Source of the DNA: Cyrtodaria siliqua
Lineage: Eukaryota > Mollusca > Bivalvia > Adapedonta > Hiatellidae
Direction: 5' to 3'
Assembly: GCA_037043455.1 (NCBI GenBank)
Contig: JAWPHD010003281.1
Location: 159,428 to 223,427, forward strand
DNA: 64,000 nucleotides
Positions 15,757 to 25,837 of this stretch are shown here, in pieces. A model generated the notes under the pieces. The model was not told where the DNA came from and ran no database searches. It saw only the letters and a list, made by a program, of their open reading frames with translations. The position numbers were made by a program, and so were the translations under genes. Position 1 is the stretch's first letter; each line of letters starts with the position of its first letter.

Positions 15757-18700
15757 GTATATATTATACAACTACAGCGTTACGAACTGTACAGCTACAG
15801 CGTTATAACTTAATCAGCTACAGCGTTATGCATTATACAGCTACAGCATTATGCATTATACCTTATGAATTATACAACTACATCATTATGAATTATACAG
15901 CTACAGCATTATGCATTATACAACTACAGCATTATGAACTATACAGCTACAGCGTTATAAACTATACAGCTACAGCGTCTACAGCGTTATGAATTATACA
16001 ACTAGAGCATTATGAATTATACAGCTACATCGTTATGAATTATACAGCTACATCGTTATGAATTATACAGCTACAGCGTTATGAATTATACAGCTACATC
16101 GTTATGAATTATACAACTACAGTATTATGAATTATACAGTTACATCGTTAAAAATTGTACAGCTACAGCGTTATGAATTATACAGCTACAGCGTTATGAA
16201 TTATACAGCTACAGCATTATGCATTATACAACTACAGCATTATGAACTATACAGCTACAGCGTTATAAACTATACAGCTACAGCGTCTACAGCGTTATGA
16301 ATTATACAACTAGAGCATTATGAATTATACAGCTACATCGTTATGAATTATACAGCTACATCGTTATGAATTATACAGCTACAGCGTTATGAATTATACA
16401 GCTACATCGTTATGAATTATACAACTACAGTATTATGAATTATACAGTTACATCGTTAAAAATTGTACAGCTACAGCGTTATGAATTACACAGCTACAGC
16501 GTTATGAATTATACAACTACAGCGTTATGAATTATACAGCTACAGCGTTATGACTTAAACAGCTACAGCGTTATGAATTATACATTATGAATTATACAAC
16601 TACAGCGTTATGAATTATACAGCTACAGTATTATGAATTATACAACTACAGCATTATGAATTATACAGCTACAGCGTTATGAATAATACAACTACAGCAT
16701 TATGAATTATACAGCTACAGCATTATGAATGATACAACTACAGTATTATGAATCATACAGCTATAGCATTATGAATTATACAGCTACAGCATTATGAATT
16801 ATACAACTACAGCATTAAGAATCATGCAGCTACAGCATTATGAATTATACAACTACAGCATTATAAATTATATAACTACAGCATCATGGATTATACAACT
16901 ACAGCATTATGAAATATACAGCTACAGCGTTATGAATTATAAAGCTAAAGCATTATGAATTAAACAACTACAGCATTATCATGATTATGAATTATACAAT
17001 TACAGCATTATGAATTATACAGCTACAGCGTTATGAATTATATAGCTACAGCGTTATGAATTATACAACTACAGCTTATGAATTATACAACTACAGCGTT
17101 ATGAATTATACAGCTACAGCATTATGAATTATACAACTACAGCATTATGAATTATACAACAACAGCATTATGCATTATACAACTACAGCATTATGAACTA
17201 TACAGCTACAGCGTTATAAACTATACAGCTACAGCGTCTACAGCGTTATGAATTATACAACTACAGCATTATGAATTATACAGCTTCATCGTTATGAATT
17301 ATACAGCTACAGCGTTATGAATTATACAGCTACAGCGTTATGAATTATACAGCTACAGTATTATGAATTATACAGCTACATCGTTATGAATTATACAGTT
17401 ACAGCGTTAAAAATTGTACAGCTACAGCGTTATGAATTATACAGCTACAGCGTTATGAATTATACAACTACAGCGTTATGAATTATACAGCTACAGCGTT
17501 ATGACTTAAACAGCTACAGCGTTATGAATTATACATTATGAATTATACAACTACAGCGTTATGAATTATACAGCTAAAGCGTTATAACTTAACCAGCTAC
17601 AGCGTTATGCATTAAACAACTACAGCATTATCATGATTATGAATTATACAATTATAGCATTATGAATTATACAGCTACAGCGTTATGAATTATATAGCTA
17701 CAGCGTTATGAATTAAACAACTACAGCTTATGAATTATACAACTACAGCGTTATGAATTATACAGCTACAGCATTATGAATTATACAACTACAGCATTAT
17801 GAATTATACAACAACAGCATTATGCATTATACAACTACAGCATTATGAACTATACAGCTACAGCGTTATAAACTATACAGCTACAGCGTCTACAGCGTTA
17901 TGAATTATACAACTACAGCATTATGAATTATACAGCTACATCGTTATGAATTATACAGCTACAGCGTTATGAATTATACAGCTACAGCGTTATGAATTAT
18001 ACAGCTACAGTATTATGAATTATACAGCTACATCGTTATGAATTATACAGTTACAGCGTTAAAAATTGTACAGCTACAGCGTTATGAATGATACAGCTAC
18101 AGCGTTATGAATTATACAACTACAGCGTTATGAATTATACAGCTACAGCGTTATGACTTAAACAGCTACAGCATTATGCTTTATACAACTACAGCATTAT
18201 GAATTATACATTATGAATTATACAACTACAGCGTTATGAATTATACAGCTACAGCGTTATAACTTATACAGCTACAGCGTTATGCATTATACAGCTACAG
18301 CTTTATGAATTATACATTATGAATTATACAGCTACAGCATTATGAATTATACAGCTACAGCATTATGAATTATACAGCTACAGCGTTAGGAATTATACAG
18401 CTCCAGCATTAAGAATTATACAGCTACAGCATTATGAATTATACATTATGAATTATACAACTACAGCGTTATGAATTATACAGCTACAGCGTTATAACTT
18501 ATACAGCTACAGCGTTATGCATTATACAGCTACAGCTTTATGAATTATACATTATGAATTATACAGCTACAGCATTATGAATTATACAGCTACAGCGTTA
18601 TGAATTATACAGCTACAGCGTTATGAATTATACAGCTCCAGCATTATGAATTATACAACTACAGCATTATGAATTATACAACTACAGCGTTATGAATTAT

Positions 18701-20299
18701 AACTATAGCGTTATGAATTATACAGCTACAGCATTATGAATTATACAGCTGCAGCATTATGAATTATACAGTTGCAGCATTATGAATTATACAGCTACAG
18801 TATTATGAATGATACAACTACAGCGTTATGAATTATACAACTACAGCATTATGAATTATACAACTACAGCGTTATGAAGTATACAGCTACAGCGTTATGA
18901 ATTATACAGCTACAGCATTATGAATTATACAGCTACATCATTATGAATTATACAACTACAGCATTATGAATTATACAGCTACAGCATTATGAATTATACA
19001 GCTACAGCGTTATGAATTATACAGCTACAGCGTTATGAATTATACAACTACAGCGTTATGAATTATATATTATGAATTATACAGCTACAGCATTATGAAT
19101 TATACAACTACAGCATTATGAATTATACAACTACAGCGTTATGAATTATACAACTACAGCGTTATGAATTATACATTATGAATTATACAGCTACAGTATT
19201 ATGAATTATACAACTACAGCGTTATGAATTATACAAGAACAGCATTATGAGTTATACAACTTCAGCATTATGAATTATACAACTACAGCACTATGAATTA
19301 TACAACTACAGCATCATGAATTATACAGCTACAGCATTATGAATTATACAACTACAGCATTATGAATTATACAACTACCGCATACGAATTGGAGATAAAT
19401 AATGTGTGTGTTCCTTGTATGTGTTTTTAAAACTTCATAAACATATTGACCCATTAAAGCAAAATAAACATACAATTTAAGAAAAAAACAATGAATTTAA
19501 AAAAAGTTATACAAGAATATTTATAAACCTGTAAAAGCAATGAACAAAATATAAGCACAAATACAAACTACGTTATTCTAGATGCATGTATGGTCAAGGT
19601 ATGTGAAATTGTATGGAAATGTTACGGACACTACATGAACTAGTTATAATCAACATAAACCTCAACTTCATGGATTATACAAAACAATGTTAGATGAAAT
19701 ATGTAATGATCCTTGTATAATAAATGCTATATAACAGTTGATGTAAAAGTGGACGCACATACGTGACTGCTGTGTGTAAGTATACCCTGTAAAATACTAT
19801 TATGTTAACTGTTCTTTATTTTCAAGATGGAATTGAGACCAAAAAACAAACAATATTTATATTTTTTTTAAATTTCCATCTAGAATGTGAATTAAAAAAA
19901 CACGGTTATGTTTAAATATGTGAAATACCTTTTTAGTTTTTTTAAACTAGAATATGCCGCTAATTTTGTGATGGAAAGCAGGGACTGTATATTTATATTA
20001 ATTATGTAAAGTGGATGAAAAGCAAACGGCGAAGGTTATGTTTAATTTTGACCCCAATGTCACACTTTGTCTTCAATTTTGTAACCTGCCCATAAGCACA
20101 TTACAAATATGTTGGAACTTAATAAAACTAAATAAATTATTTGTACCACTTATATGTAAGTATAGATACATATGGATATTGCTGTTAAGTTAAGAATTAA
20201 ATAATCATGTTTGTCTGAATATAAATTCACATGTAACTCTATTATTACAACTTCGTTCCGATAATCACATATATGGACAGAACTGTAACTTATGTTGTA
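15757..20299 (+). repeat. macro-repeat copy 2, about 4.54 kb
   Basis: The sequence restarts with TATATTATACAACTACAGCG, the same entry point as copy 1. It follows copy 1 through the satellite and ends with island copy 2. The shift between islands is 4,545 bases at their left end and 4,540 after a 5-base deletion. It lacks the internal ~750-bp duplication of copy 1. After 20,299 the sequence leaves the macro-repeat. Confidence 0.8.
19382..20299 (+). other. non-satellite island, copy 2
   Basis: This is near-identical to 14,837-15,756. The visible differences are a 5-base deletion in the TTATTTTATTTTCAAG run (19,81x) and a handful of substitutions, for example GGAGAG versus GGACAG near the right end. 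The 60-codon frame at 20,011-20,193 is unchanged. Similarity stops at TATGTTGTAC, where copy 1 re-enters satellite and copy 2 enters unrelated sequence. Confidence 0.8.
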
Positions 20300-20741
20300 C
20301 AGCTTGTGGATTAATTCGTTTTCATATGCTGCGACACTGTGATATGTAATGCATATCGATATATTGTAACATATCTTCAGTTATATACTAGAACGAATTC
20401 GACGGTGCGATATCGCAAATGCTCACGTTTTCTTCACACAGGTCAATTCCGTTTAACCCTGTATCTATTTTGCATGTAATTATTTTGATTATTCTGTGAT
20501 ACTCGGATCAGAAATAGTACTATTTATGCTTTTTTGTATACACGTATGAGTCACAGTAAATGATTAAAACATGTTTTTTGGGACTAGTGACACTCTTTTT
20601 GGGACTAGTCGCTTTTGACAGGGTGACTAGTCCCGGACTAGTGGCTAAAAAGAATATTTGTACAGCCCTGGATTACATATACCAAGTTATATGGAAAAAT
20701 GACAGTTTAATTGGATTTTAAGTATTTGACATTTTAATACT
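20300..20741. other. no gene seen; cluster of GGACTAGT motifs
   Basis: This stretch is AT-rich with no coding signal. At 20,578-20,650 the octamer GGGACTAG/GGACTAGT occurs four times within 70 bases. Two copies form an imperfect palindrome around TGACTAGTCCCGGACTAGTG. I see no known element here. Confidence 0.5.
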
Positions 20742-21400
20742 AGAAAATATCACAAAAACGTTTTAAGTACCATAACGACAACTTAATTGAACTGTGGAAT
20801 AGTATGCGTATCAGAGAACGTTATTTCCTCACGTATAAAACTAGTGACGCTACTACAAGTGCCTTACATCGTGACTATATTTCAGAGCGAGACGCTTTTG
20901 ATAAACTTCTTCGGACATCCGAGCGTAATCATAGGCGCAATGTTTCATTATAGGCGCAATGTTTCATTTGAATGCGAAGATATAGTGACTAAGAACCCAA
21001 ATGAGTTTTGGGAGAAAATTAAAACGTTGGATCAGAGGAAAGATAAACTCTATGCCAGTTGAAATAGTCGACGATTTAGGTAGCGTTATCACAGATCATG
21101 ATATTGATTTAGACAGAAGGAAGCGTGATTTTGAGGGTTTTTATTGACAGTTGTGACAAAGCTCATTACAATCAGTCAAAAACTCATAAACTATTACTGG
21201 CAAATTCTATGTCGGACCCGCTATATGATTCAAATGATCAGCTTAACAACAATATAACTTTACACGAAATTACGGTTGTTATCATGCAGGCCAAGTCTAA
21301 AGCCGTCTGTGACTATGATAAAAGTGGAGAACATCTACTATCATGACTATGTGCCCTATTTTGAAAGACGTTAATTCTGACCGTTTTCGTCCCAGATTAA
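20742..21400 (+). pseudogene. LINE (non-LTR retrotransposon) fragment, endonuclease-to-RT linker region
   Basis: Translation in shifting frames gives the linker that precedes the reverse transcriptase in LINE ORF2 proteins. There is a basic helix (LWNSMRIRERYFLTYK), then NPNEFWEKIKTL (21,000 region), VEIVDDLGSVITDHD, and a segment ending in QAKSKAV just before the RT would start. At least three frame breaks are present. One is an exact 19-base tandem duplication at 20,931-20,968, one lies near 21,055 and one near 21,146. The RT core itself is absent. The family assignment (RTE/CR1-like) rests on motif memory, so the clade is uncertain. This is a dead copy. Confidence 0.75.
20931..20968 (+). 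repeat. exact 19-bp tandem duplication breaking the LINE frame
   Basis: ATAGGCGCAATGTTTCATT occurs at 20,931-20,949 and again at 20,950-20,968 without a mismatch. Nineteen is not divisible by three, so the second copy introduces both a stop and a frame shift in the LINE linker. Confidence 0.95.
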
Positions 21401-21894
21401 AGTAAACCATCTAAAGACGAAGTTCATACCTTGTCGCTGAGTGTATGCGTTTATAGCTTGATACGATCAATATTCAAATTCTCCAAAATTTCCATCAATC
21501 ATCAATTATCTCTGATTGAAAAACAGTACAACAAACAGTGGCAGTTATACAAGATCAATTTGTAAATGGCGAAATGTATACTAAGGGAGGTAACTAAGCT
21601 ATATTAACTGGTTCACATTTATATTAATTACAAAGGAAGGTAACCGCACTAACGTGTTTATTATTACGAACATAATATCAGGCCAGCCAAAACTTGTTCG
21701 CAGATAATCCTGAGATTTTTAAATTTTAAGATTTAAGCACGAGAAGAACATTCAATTTTTAAATGGAAATTAGGAGCGCGTGACATGATTTTTGCACTTT
21801 TTAAAAAAAAAAAACTTTAAATTTAAATTATTTATGCAATTAATACAAGTTGATGCATTGTTTGATAGTTATAGAAAATAAAAGATTAGTGTAC
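21401..21894. other. no gene seen
   Basis: The sequence is AT-rich with an A run at 21,807-21,816. The short string AAGGGAGGTAACTAAG at about 21,582 resembles a motif that is common in molluscan repeats. The related TTACCTCCCT occurs twice near 31,380-31,440. No frame or RNA signal is seen. Confidence 0.5.
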
Positions 21895-22193
21895 TTCAAC
21901 ATGTACACCCGGGGCGTCCGTGGCCGAGTCGTTAGAGTCTCTGACTTGCAATCACTTGCCCCTCACCGCTGTAGGTTCGATCCCTCAGGGGCCTAGGAAT
22001 CTTTATGTCAGGAAGCTATTCAGCTGGCTTGCGGAACGTCAGTGGTTCTACCCAGGTGCCCGCCCGTGCACGAAAATTTCCCGGAGGGGCACCTGGGGTC
22101 TTCCTCCACCAGTGGATGCTGGAAAGTCGCCATATGACCTTAGCTGTTGGTGCGACTATAAAATGCAATTCAATTCAATTCAACATGTACACC
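21895..22193 (+). mobile_element. tRNA-derived SINE with 15-bp target-site duplications
   Basis: The body spans about 21,910-22,178. The head is tRNA-like, with an A-box-like TGGCCGAGTCGTTAG at 21,921 and a B box GGTTCGATCCC at 21,974-21,984, so an internal RNA polymerase III promoter is recognisable. The middle contains GGAGGGGCACCTGGGGTCTT and CTGGAAAGTCGCCATATGAC, which I recognise as a widespread molluscan SINE body. I recall it as the Meta-SINE group, but the name is from memory. The tail is a (CAATT)n pentamer run. TTCAACATGTACACC flanks it exactly at 21,895-21,909 and 22,179-22,193. It is mobilised in trans by a LINE and encodes no protein. The perfect duplications suggest a fairly young insertion. 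Confidence 0.92.
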
Positions 22194-22714
22194 AATAGTT
22201 GGGTAAATGTTTTGTCATGAACGCACACTTATTTTACTAAACAGATACGGGCTAAATGAAAATACGAAGTCTTCATAACTCTTAAATACATTATAACCAT
22301 CGTACACGGCAGCAGTTGTTATACTAATCAAAGTGCATGCACTTTGGAAAGGGAAGGGTCGAAGGGTAGGGTTTGTTTTTAAAGTTGGCAATAACGTTCC
22401 GTAATCTGCGGACAGGTGCAAAATCTTAGGAGTAGTTTTTCACGATAAATGTAACAATACGTATAACGCCGAGGCGTTTGCAATTGGTGGCGCTCGAGCT
22501 GTAGGATTTGTTTCACCAAAATTCATAACTTAAAAGACATAAGGTTTAATTATTTTGAAAAACGGTACAACTCCTGTATAGTTCCATATTATACTATTGG
22601 TCATTCATCTGGGACGTTAAAACTTTCCAAAAGCGTACACAGATTTACACAGATTTACACCGACGCTAGCCATAATTGGAGACACAGGCTAGCTCCCCAG
22701 TATTGATCGTAGAT
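22194..22714. other. no gene seen
   Basis: Mixed AT-rich sequence with a small direct repeat, ACAGATTTACACAGATTTACAC, near 22,640. Short open frames on either strand show no recognisable domain. The right end may already belong to the LINE fragment that follows. Confidence 0.5.
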
Positions 22715-23090
22715 GTCTCATTATGATCAGATATTGGAACATACTTTTAAAATTTGACGATAACAGGTTAACCAAACAAATCTTTAATATAGACTATGCT
22801 AGCAGTAATGCAAGATCAAACTGGTGTTGTGACTTAAAATCCGTTACGACTAAACTTAATCTGTTAACAAAATCGTATGATAATCGTGCTATTGTTAATC
22901 TTGATATTGCCCGAAGCAATATAGTTAATTTCTACTCGAGTATCTGGGAAAAGGACGTGAAGAAAGTGTCTTAGATAAGAACCTATATTAAATTCAAGAA
23001 CACATGTGAATGTGAGACTTATCTCAGACTAAATCTCAGAAAAAATGAGACAGCACTATTGGCACAGTTCCGGTGGGGTATATTGCCTCT
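22715..23090 (+). pseudogene. LINE C-terminal fragment downstream of the RT
   Basis: The frame starting near 22,723 reads IRYWNILLKFDDNRLTKQIF. This resembles the conserved post-RT segment (RYWNRL...RLTKKIF..DY) of a LINE family common in molluscs. The frame has a stop at 22,973-22,975 and then continues in the same frame as RTYIKFKNTCECETYLRL and ALLAQFRWGILPL, the end of that domain. It may belong to the same element as 20,742-21,400 with the RT core lost, because both are plus strand and of compatible type. It is cut at about 23,090, where another LINE begins. Confidence 0.72.
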
Positions 23091-23570
23091 TATTAAGAAT
23101 GATAAAAGGAACTGATTTTGGCTCAGACAAGAACACTCTACTTTATGAAACCCTCATCAGATCAAAAATTGATTATGGTTCCAATGTATACTCATGTGCT
23201 TCTCCCTCATTACTACAAACGTTAGATATAGTCCAAAACAAAGCTTTAAGGATCGCACTAGGTGCACTTAAGTCCACTCCAAAACATAATAGAACATGAC
23301 GCGGGAGTCCTCCACCTCCATTTACACAGAGAAGTGCAGACGCTGCGGTTCTTGGCCAGATCCCAAACATATAAATCCACAAATCCAGTCAATGATAATA
23401 TCAAACCTACCTCGTAACCTACAGTAAAAATAAATTTAAAAAGAAACCTAAACCTTTTGGCCCGGTTATCTTTGATTTAATTGAACAATACAAGTTACCA
23501 CATTTCGGATTTTAATAAAAAATATATACCACCGTGGGCATTGGTCCCCCACCACACCCACCCCAACCCC
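23091..23570 (+). pseudogene. second LINE (I/Jockey-like), RT C-terminal part
   Basis: The frame gives GTDFGSDKNTLLYETLIRSK, then IDYGSNVYSCAS and VQNKALRIALGALKSTP, the signature of the RT thumb region in RNase H-bearing LINEs. It shifts frame near 23,285 and continues with VLHLHLHREVQTLRFLARSQ. After another shift, KPKPFGPVIFDLIEQYKLPH and then IPPWALVP follow. IPPW is the usual hinge before the RNase H domain. The protein family is clear, the copy is dead, and the next stretch of coding sequence has turned into a minisatellite. Confidence 0.75.
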
Positions 23571-24597
23571 CCCTTCCCCCACCTCAATAGTGGATATAAC
23601 TCTCTCGAACATCATTAATAAGCAAGATTATTCCCCCCTTCCCCCACCTCAATAGTGGATATAACTCTCTCGAACATCATTAATAAACAAGATAATTCCC
23701 CACCCCCCTTCCCCCACCTCAATAGTGGATATAACTCTCTCGAACATCATTAATAAGCAAGATAATTCCCCCCCTTCCCCCACCTCAATAGTGGATATAA
23801 CTCTCTCGAACATCATTAATAAGCAAGATAATTCCCCCCCCCCCCCTTCCCCCACCTCAATAGTGGATATAACTCTCTCGAACATCATTAATAAGCAAGA
23901 TAATTCCCCCCCTTCCCCCACCTCAATAGTGGATATAACTCTCTCGAACATCATTAATAAACAAGATAATTCCCCACCCCCCTTCCCCCACCTCAATAGT
24001 GGATATAACTCTCTCGAACATCATTAATAAGCAAGATAATTCCCCCCCTTCCCCCACCTCAATAGTGGATATAACTCTCTCGAACATCATTAATAAGCAA
24101 GATAATTCCCCCCCTTCCCCCACCTCAATAGTGGATATAACTCTCTCGAACATCATTAATAAACAAGATAATTCCCCACCCCCCTTCCCCCACCTCAATA
24201 GTGGATATAACTATCTCGAACATCATTAATAAGCAAGATAATTCCCCCCCTTCCCCCACCTCAATAGTGGATATAACTCTCTCGAACATCATTAATAAGC
24301 AAGATAATTCCCCCCCCCCCCCTTCCCCCACCTCAATAGTGGATATAACTCTCTCGAACATCATTAATAAGCAAGATAATTCCCCCCCTCCTTCCCCCAC
24401 CTCAATAGTGGATATAACTCTCTCGAACATCATTAATAAGCAAGATAATTCCCCCCCCCCTTCCCCCACCTCAATAGTGGATATAACTCTCTCGAACATC
24501 ATTAATAAGCAAGATAATTCCCCCCCCCCCCCCCACTTCCCCCACCTCAATAGTGGATATAACTCTCTCGAACATCATTAATAAACAAGATAATCCC
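23571..24597 (+). repeat. 65-78-bp minisatellite, 15 copies, derived from LINE coding sequence
   Basis: The core ACCTCAATAGTGGATATAAC recurs at about 23,581, 23,646, 23,716, 23,782, 23,854 and onward to 24,543. The period varies because a C run of about 7 to 14 bases changes length. The unit translates in the LINE frame as TSIVDITLSNIINKQDN. The last unit runs directly into PQEIKLAFEEHI, the next piece of the LINE protein, so the array expanded inside the LINE reading frame. The open frames seen here on both strands (60-140 codons) are products of the repetition. The C-rich tracts could form i-motifs, and the complementary strand could form G-quadruplexes. Confidence 0.93.
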
Positions 24598-24935
24598 CAA
24601 GAAATAAAACTGGCTTTTGAAGAACATATTGACAACAAATATACCTCCCAAATTAATATCTTTAAAGACGCATTTCATTCTGATTTATTATAAGTTTAAC
24701 AGCAATGAGGGATAGGAAAATGACTCAAGGTCTGATCTTATATCGGATTAATCCAAGTTAATGATTGTCACCTCTTAAATCTTTTGATTACATTGGAGTG
24801 GTGCCCTGCCCATGTCAAAATACTCGGCAACGAAAACGCTGACATGGCATGCAAGGCAGGAGTGGACAACATGTGTATAGATCAACCTATCCCCCTAGCC
24901 TCATCAGAAATGTACTCATCATACGTAAAACAATT
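24598..24935 (+). pseudogene. second LINE, RNase H remnant
   Basis: The frame resumes after the minisatellite with PQEIKLAFEEHIDNKYTSQI and stops near 24,690. The TDGSK catalytic region expected next is missing. From about 24,785 the frame reads LEWCPAHVKILGNENADMAC, the last RNase H motif (W.PgH.gi.GNe.AD), followed by IPLASSEMYSSYVKQF and a stop. The N-terminal half of RNase H is therefore deleted or scrambled. It is the same element as 23,091-23,570. Confidence 0.75.
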
Positions 24936-25440
24936 TTGAAATTAAATCAATATTTAACCAACAGAGAAATAACTTCAGATCTAAAGTCCAGCAATTATCT
25001 ATTCCGTTTGACTGTACAAATATCTTGGATCCAGAAAAATGATTCTGACAACAGTGCACTTAGCGTCTTCATTAGAGAGTCTAAATTCGAAAAGAAGATA
25101 TCAGTTTTGATTACCTATGGTTTGATATTTCTTATTCAATCGCAATTCTTCTATAATGTGTAGTCATCTTGAGAATATTTTGGTACGACCAATATCTTAG
25201 AATCAATAATAACCTCCTTATGAAAACAATAATGTCCAACAAACATGGTTGGAAATACCCTATATATTACACCATTTGTTGAGGTGAGCTGGCAATCAGT
25301 TTATTCTGGATAATTGGGACCCTTAAGGACCCATTGGGTCCAAGTGGGTTAATTTGAAAGGGTTTGGGGGACATAGGGTAAGCTTGTAATGTTAAGCATT
25401 ATTTGTGTCCCCTAATCACTTTTGAATATAGAAATAAAAT
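24936..25440. other. probable LINE downstream remnant, not resolved
   Basis: A plus-strand open frame (24,849-25,163) covers part of this stretch but shows no domain I recognise. It overlaps the RNase H remnant in another frame. Similarity to LINE 3' regions would be expected here but I cannot confirm it by eye. Confidence 0.35.
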
Positions 25441-25715
25441 TCGAACAGGAAAAGCAGCATTCAAGGACGACAGTCAACCACAAACACACACAGAAACAAG
25501 GAACAGATTTAAAAATGAATTAAAGGCCAAATAAGACATCAGAAACACAGAAGGGTTGACAATAGGGCTACCGTCCTGGAACGGTCAGTGGCAAAAAAGT
25601 CAGATGGGGGTTAAACCAGGTTCTAGGGTGCACTAAATCTCACACTTACCCTACTGTCAACCTAATAAAACGGGAAAGTGTAAATAAATAAAAATAAAAA
25701 ATTCCGTTAACTATC
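25440..25715 (+). repeat. probable dispersed repeat with A-rich tail (LINE 3' end or SINE)
   Basis: The block contains ACCGTCCTGGAACGGTCAGT and TCTCACACTTACCCTACTGT and ends with GTGTAAATAAATAAAAATAA. This resembles a dispersed molluscan repeat I have seen, and the A-rich end suits a retroposed 3' terminus. No target-site duplication was found. It could be the 3' untranslated region of the LINE just upstream. Confidence 0.4.
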
Positions 25716-25837
25716 TTGGAAAATATATGCATGATTGTTCGGTCGATCGATGGGAGCGTTTATATACTGTCGTACATCACTGCCGGTGACTTACTTTTAA
25801 ATCATTAAATAGTTTATTATATTCCTCTATTCGGGTA

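Noticed and set aside
15471..20193. Identical 60-residue open frames in the two islands as a duplicated gene
   Set aside because: The whole islands are nearly identical at the DNA level, so conservation is not specific to the frame. No domain or gene context is seen.
21911..21993. A genuine tRNA gene
   Set aside because: The A and B boxes are present, but the sequence continues into a SINE body and tail and is flanked by target-site duplications. The cloverleaf is degraded.
23649..24581. Open frames of 76-141 codons on both strands in the C-rich minisatellite
   Set aside because: They arise because the repeated unit lacks stops in two frames. The plus frame is inherited from a LINE, and the minus frame is a mirror product.
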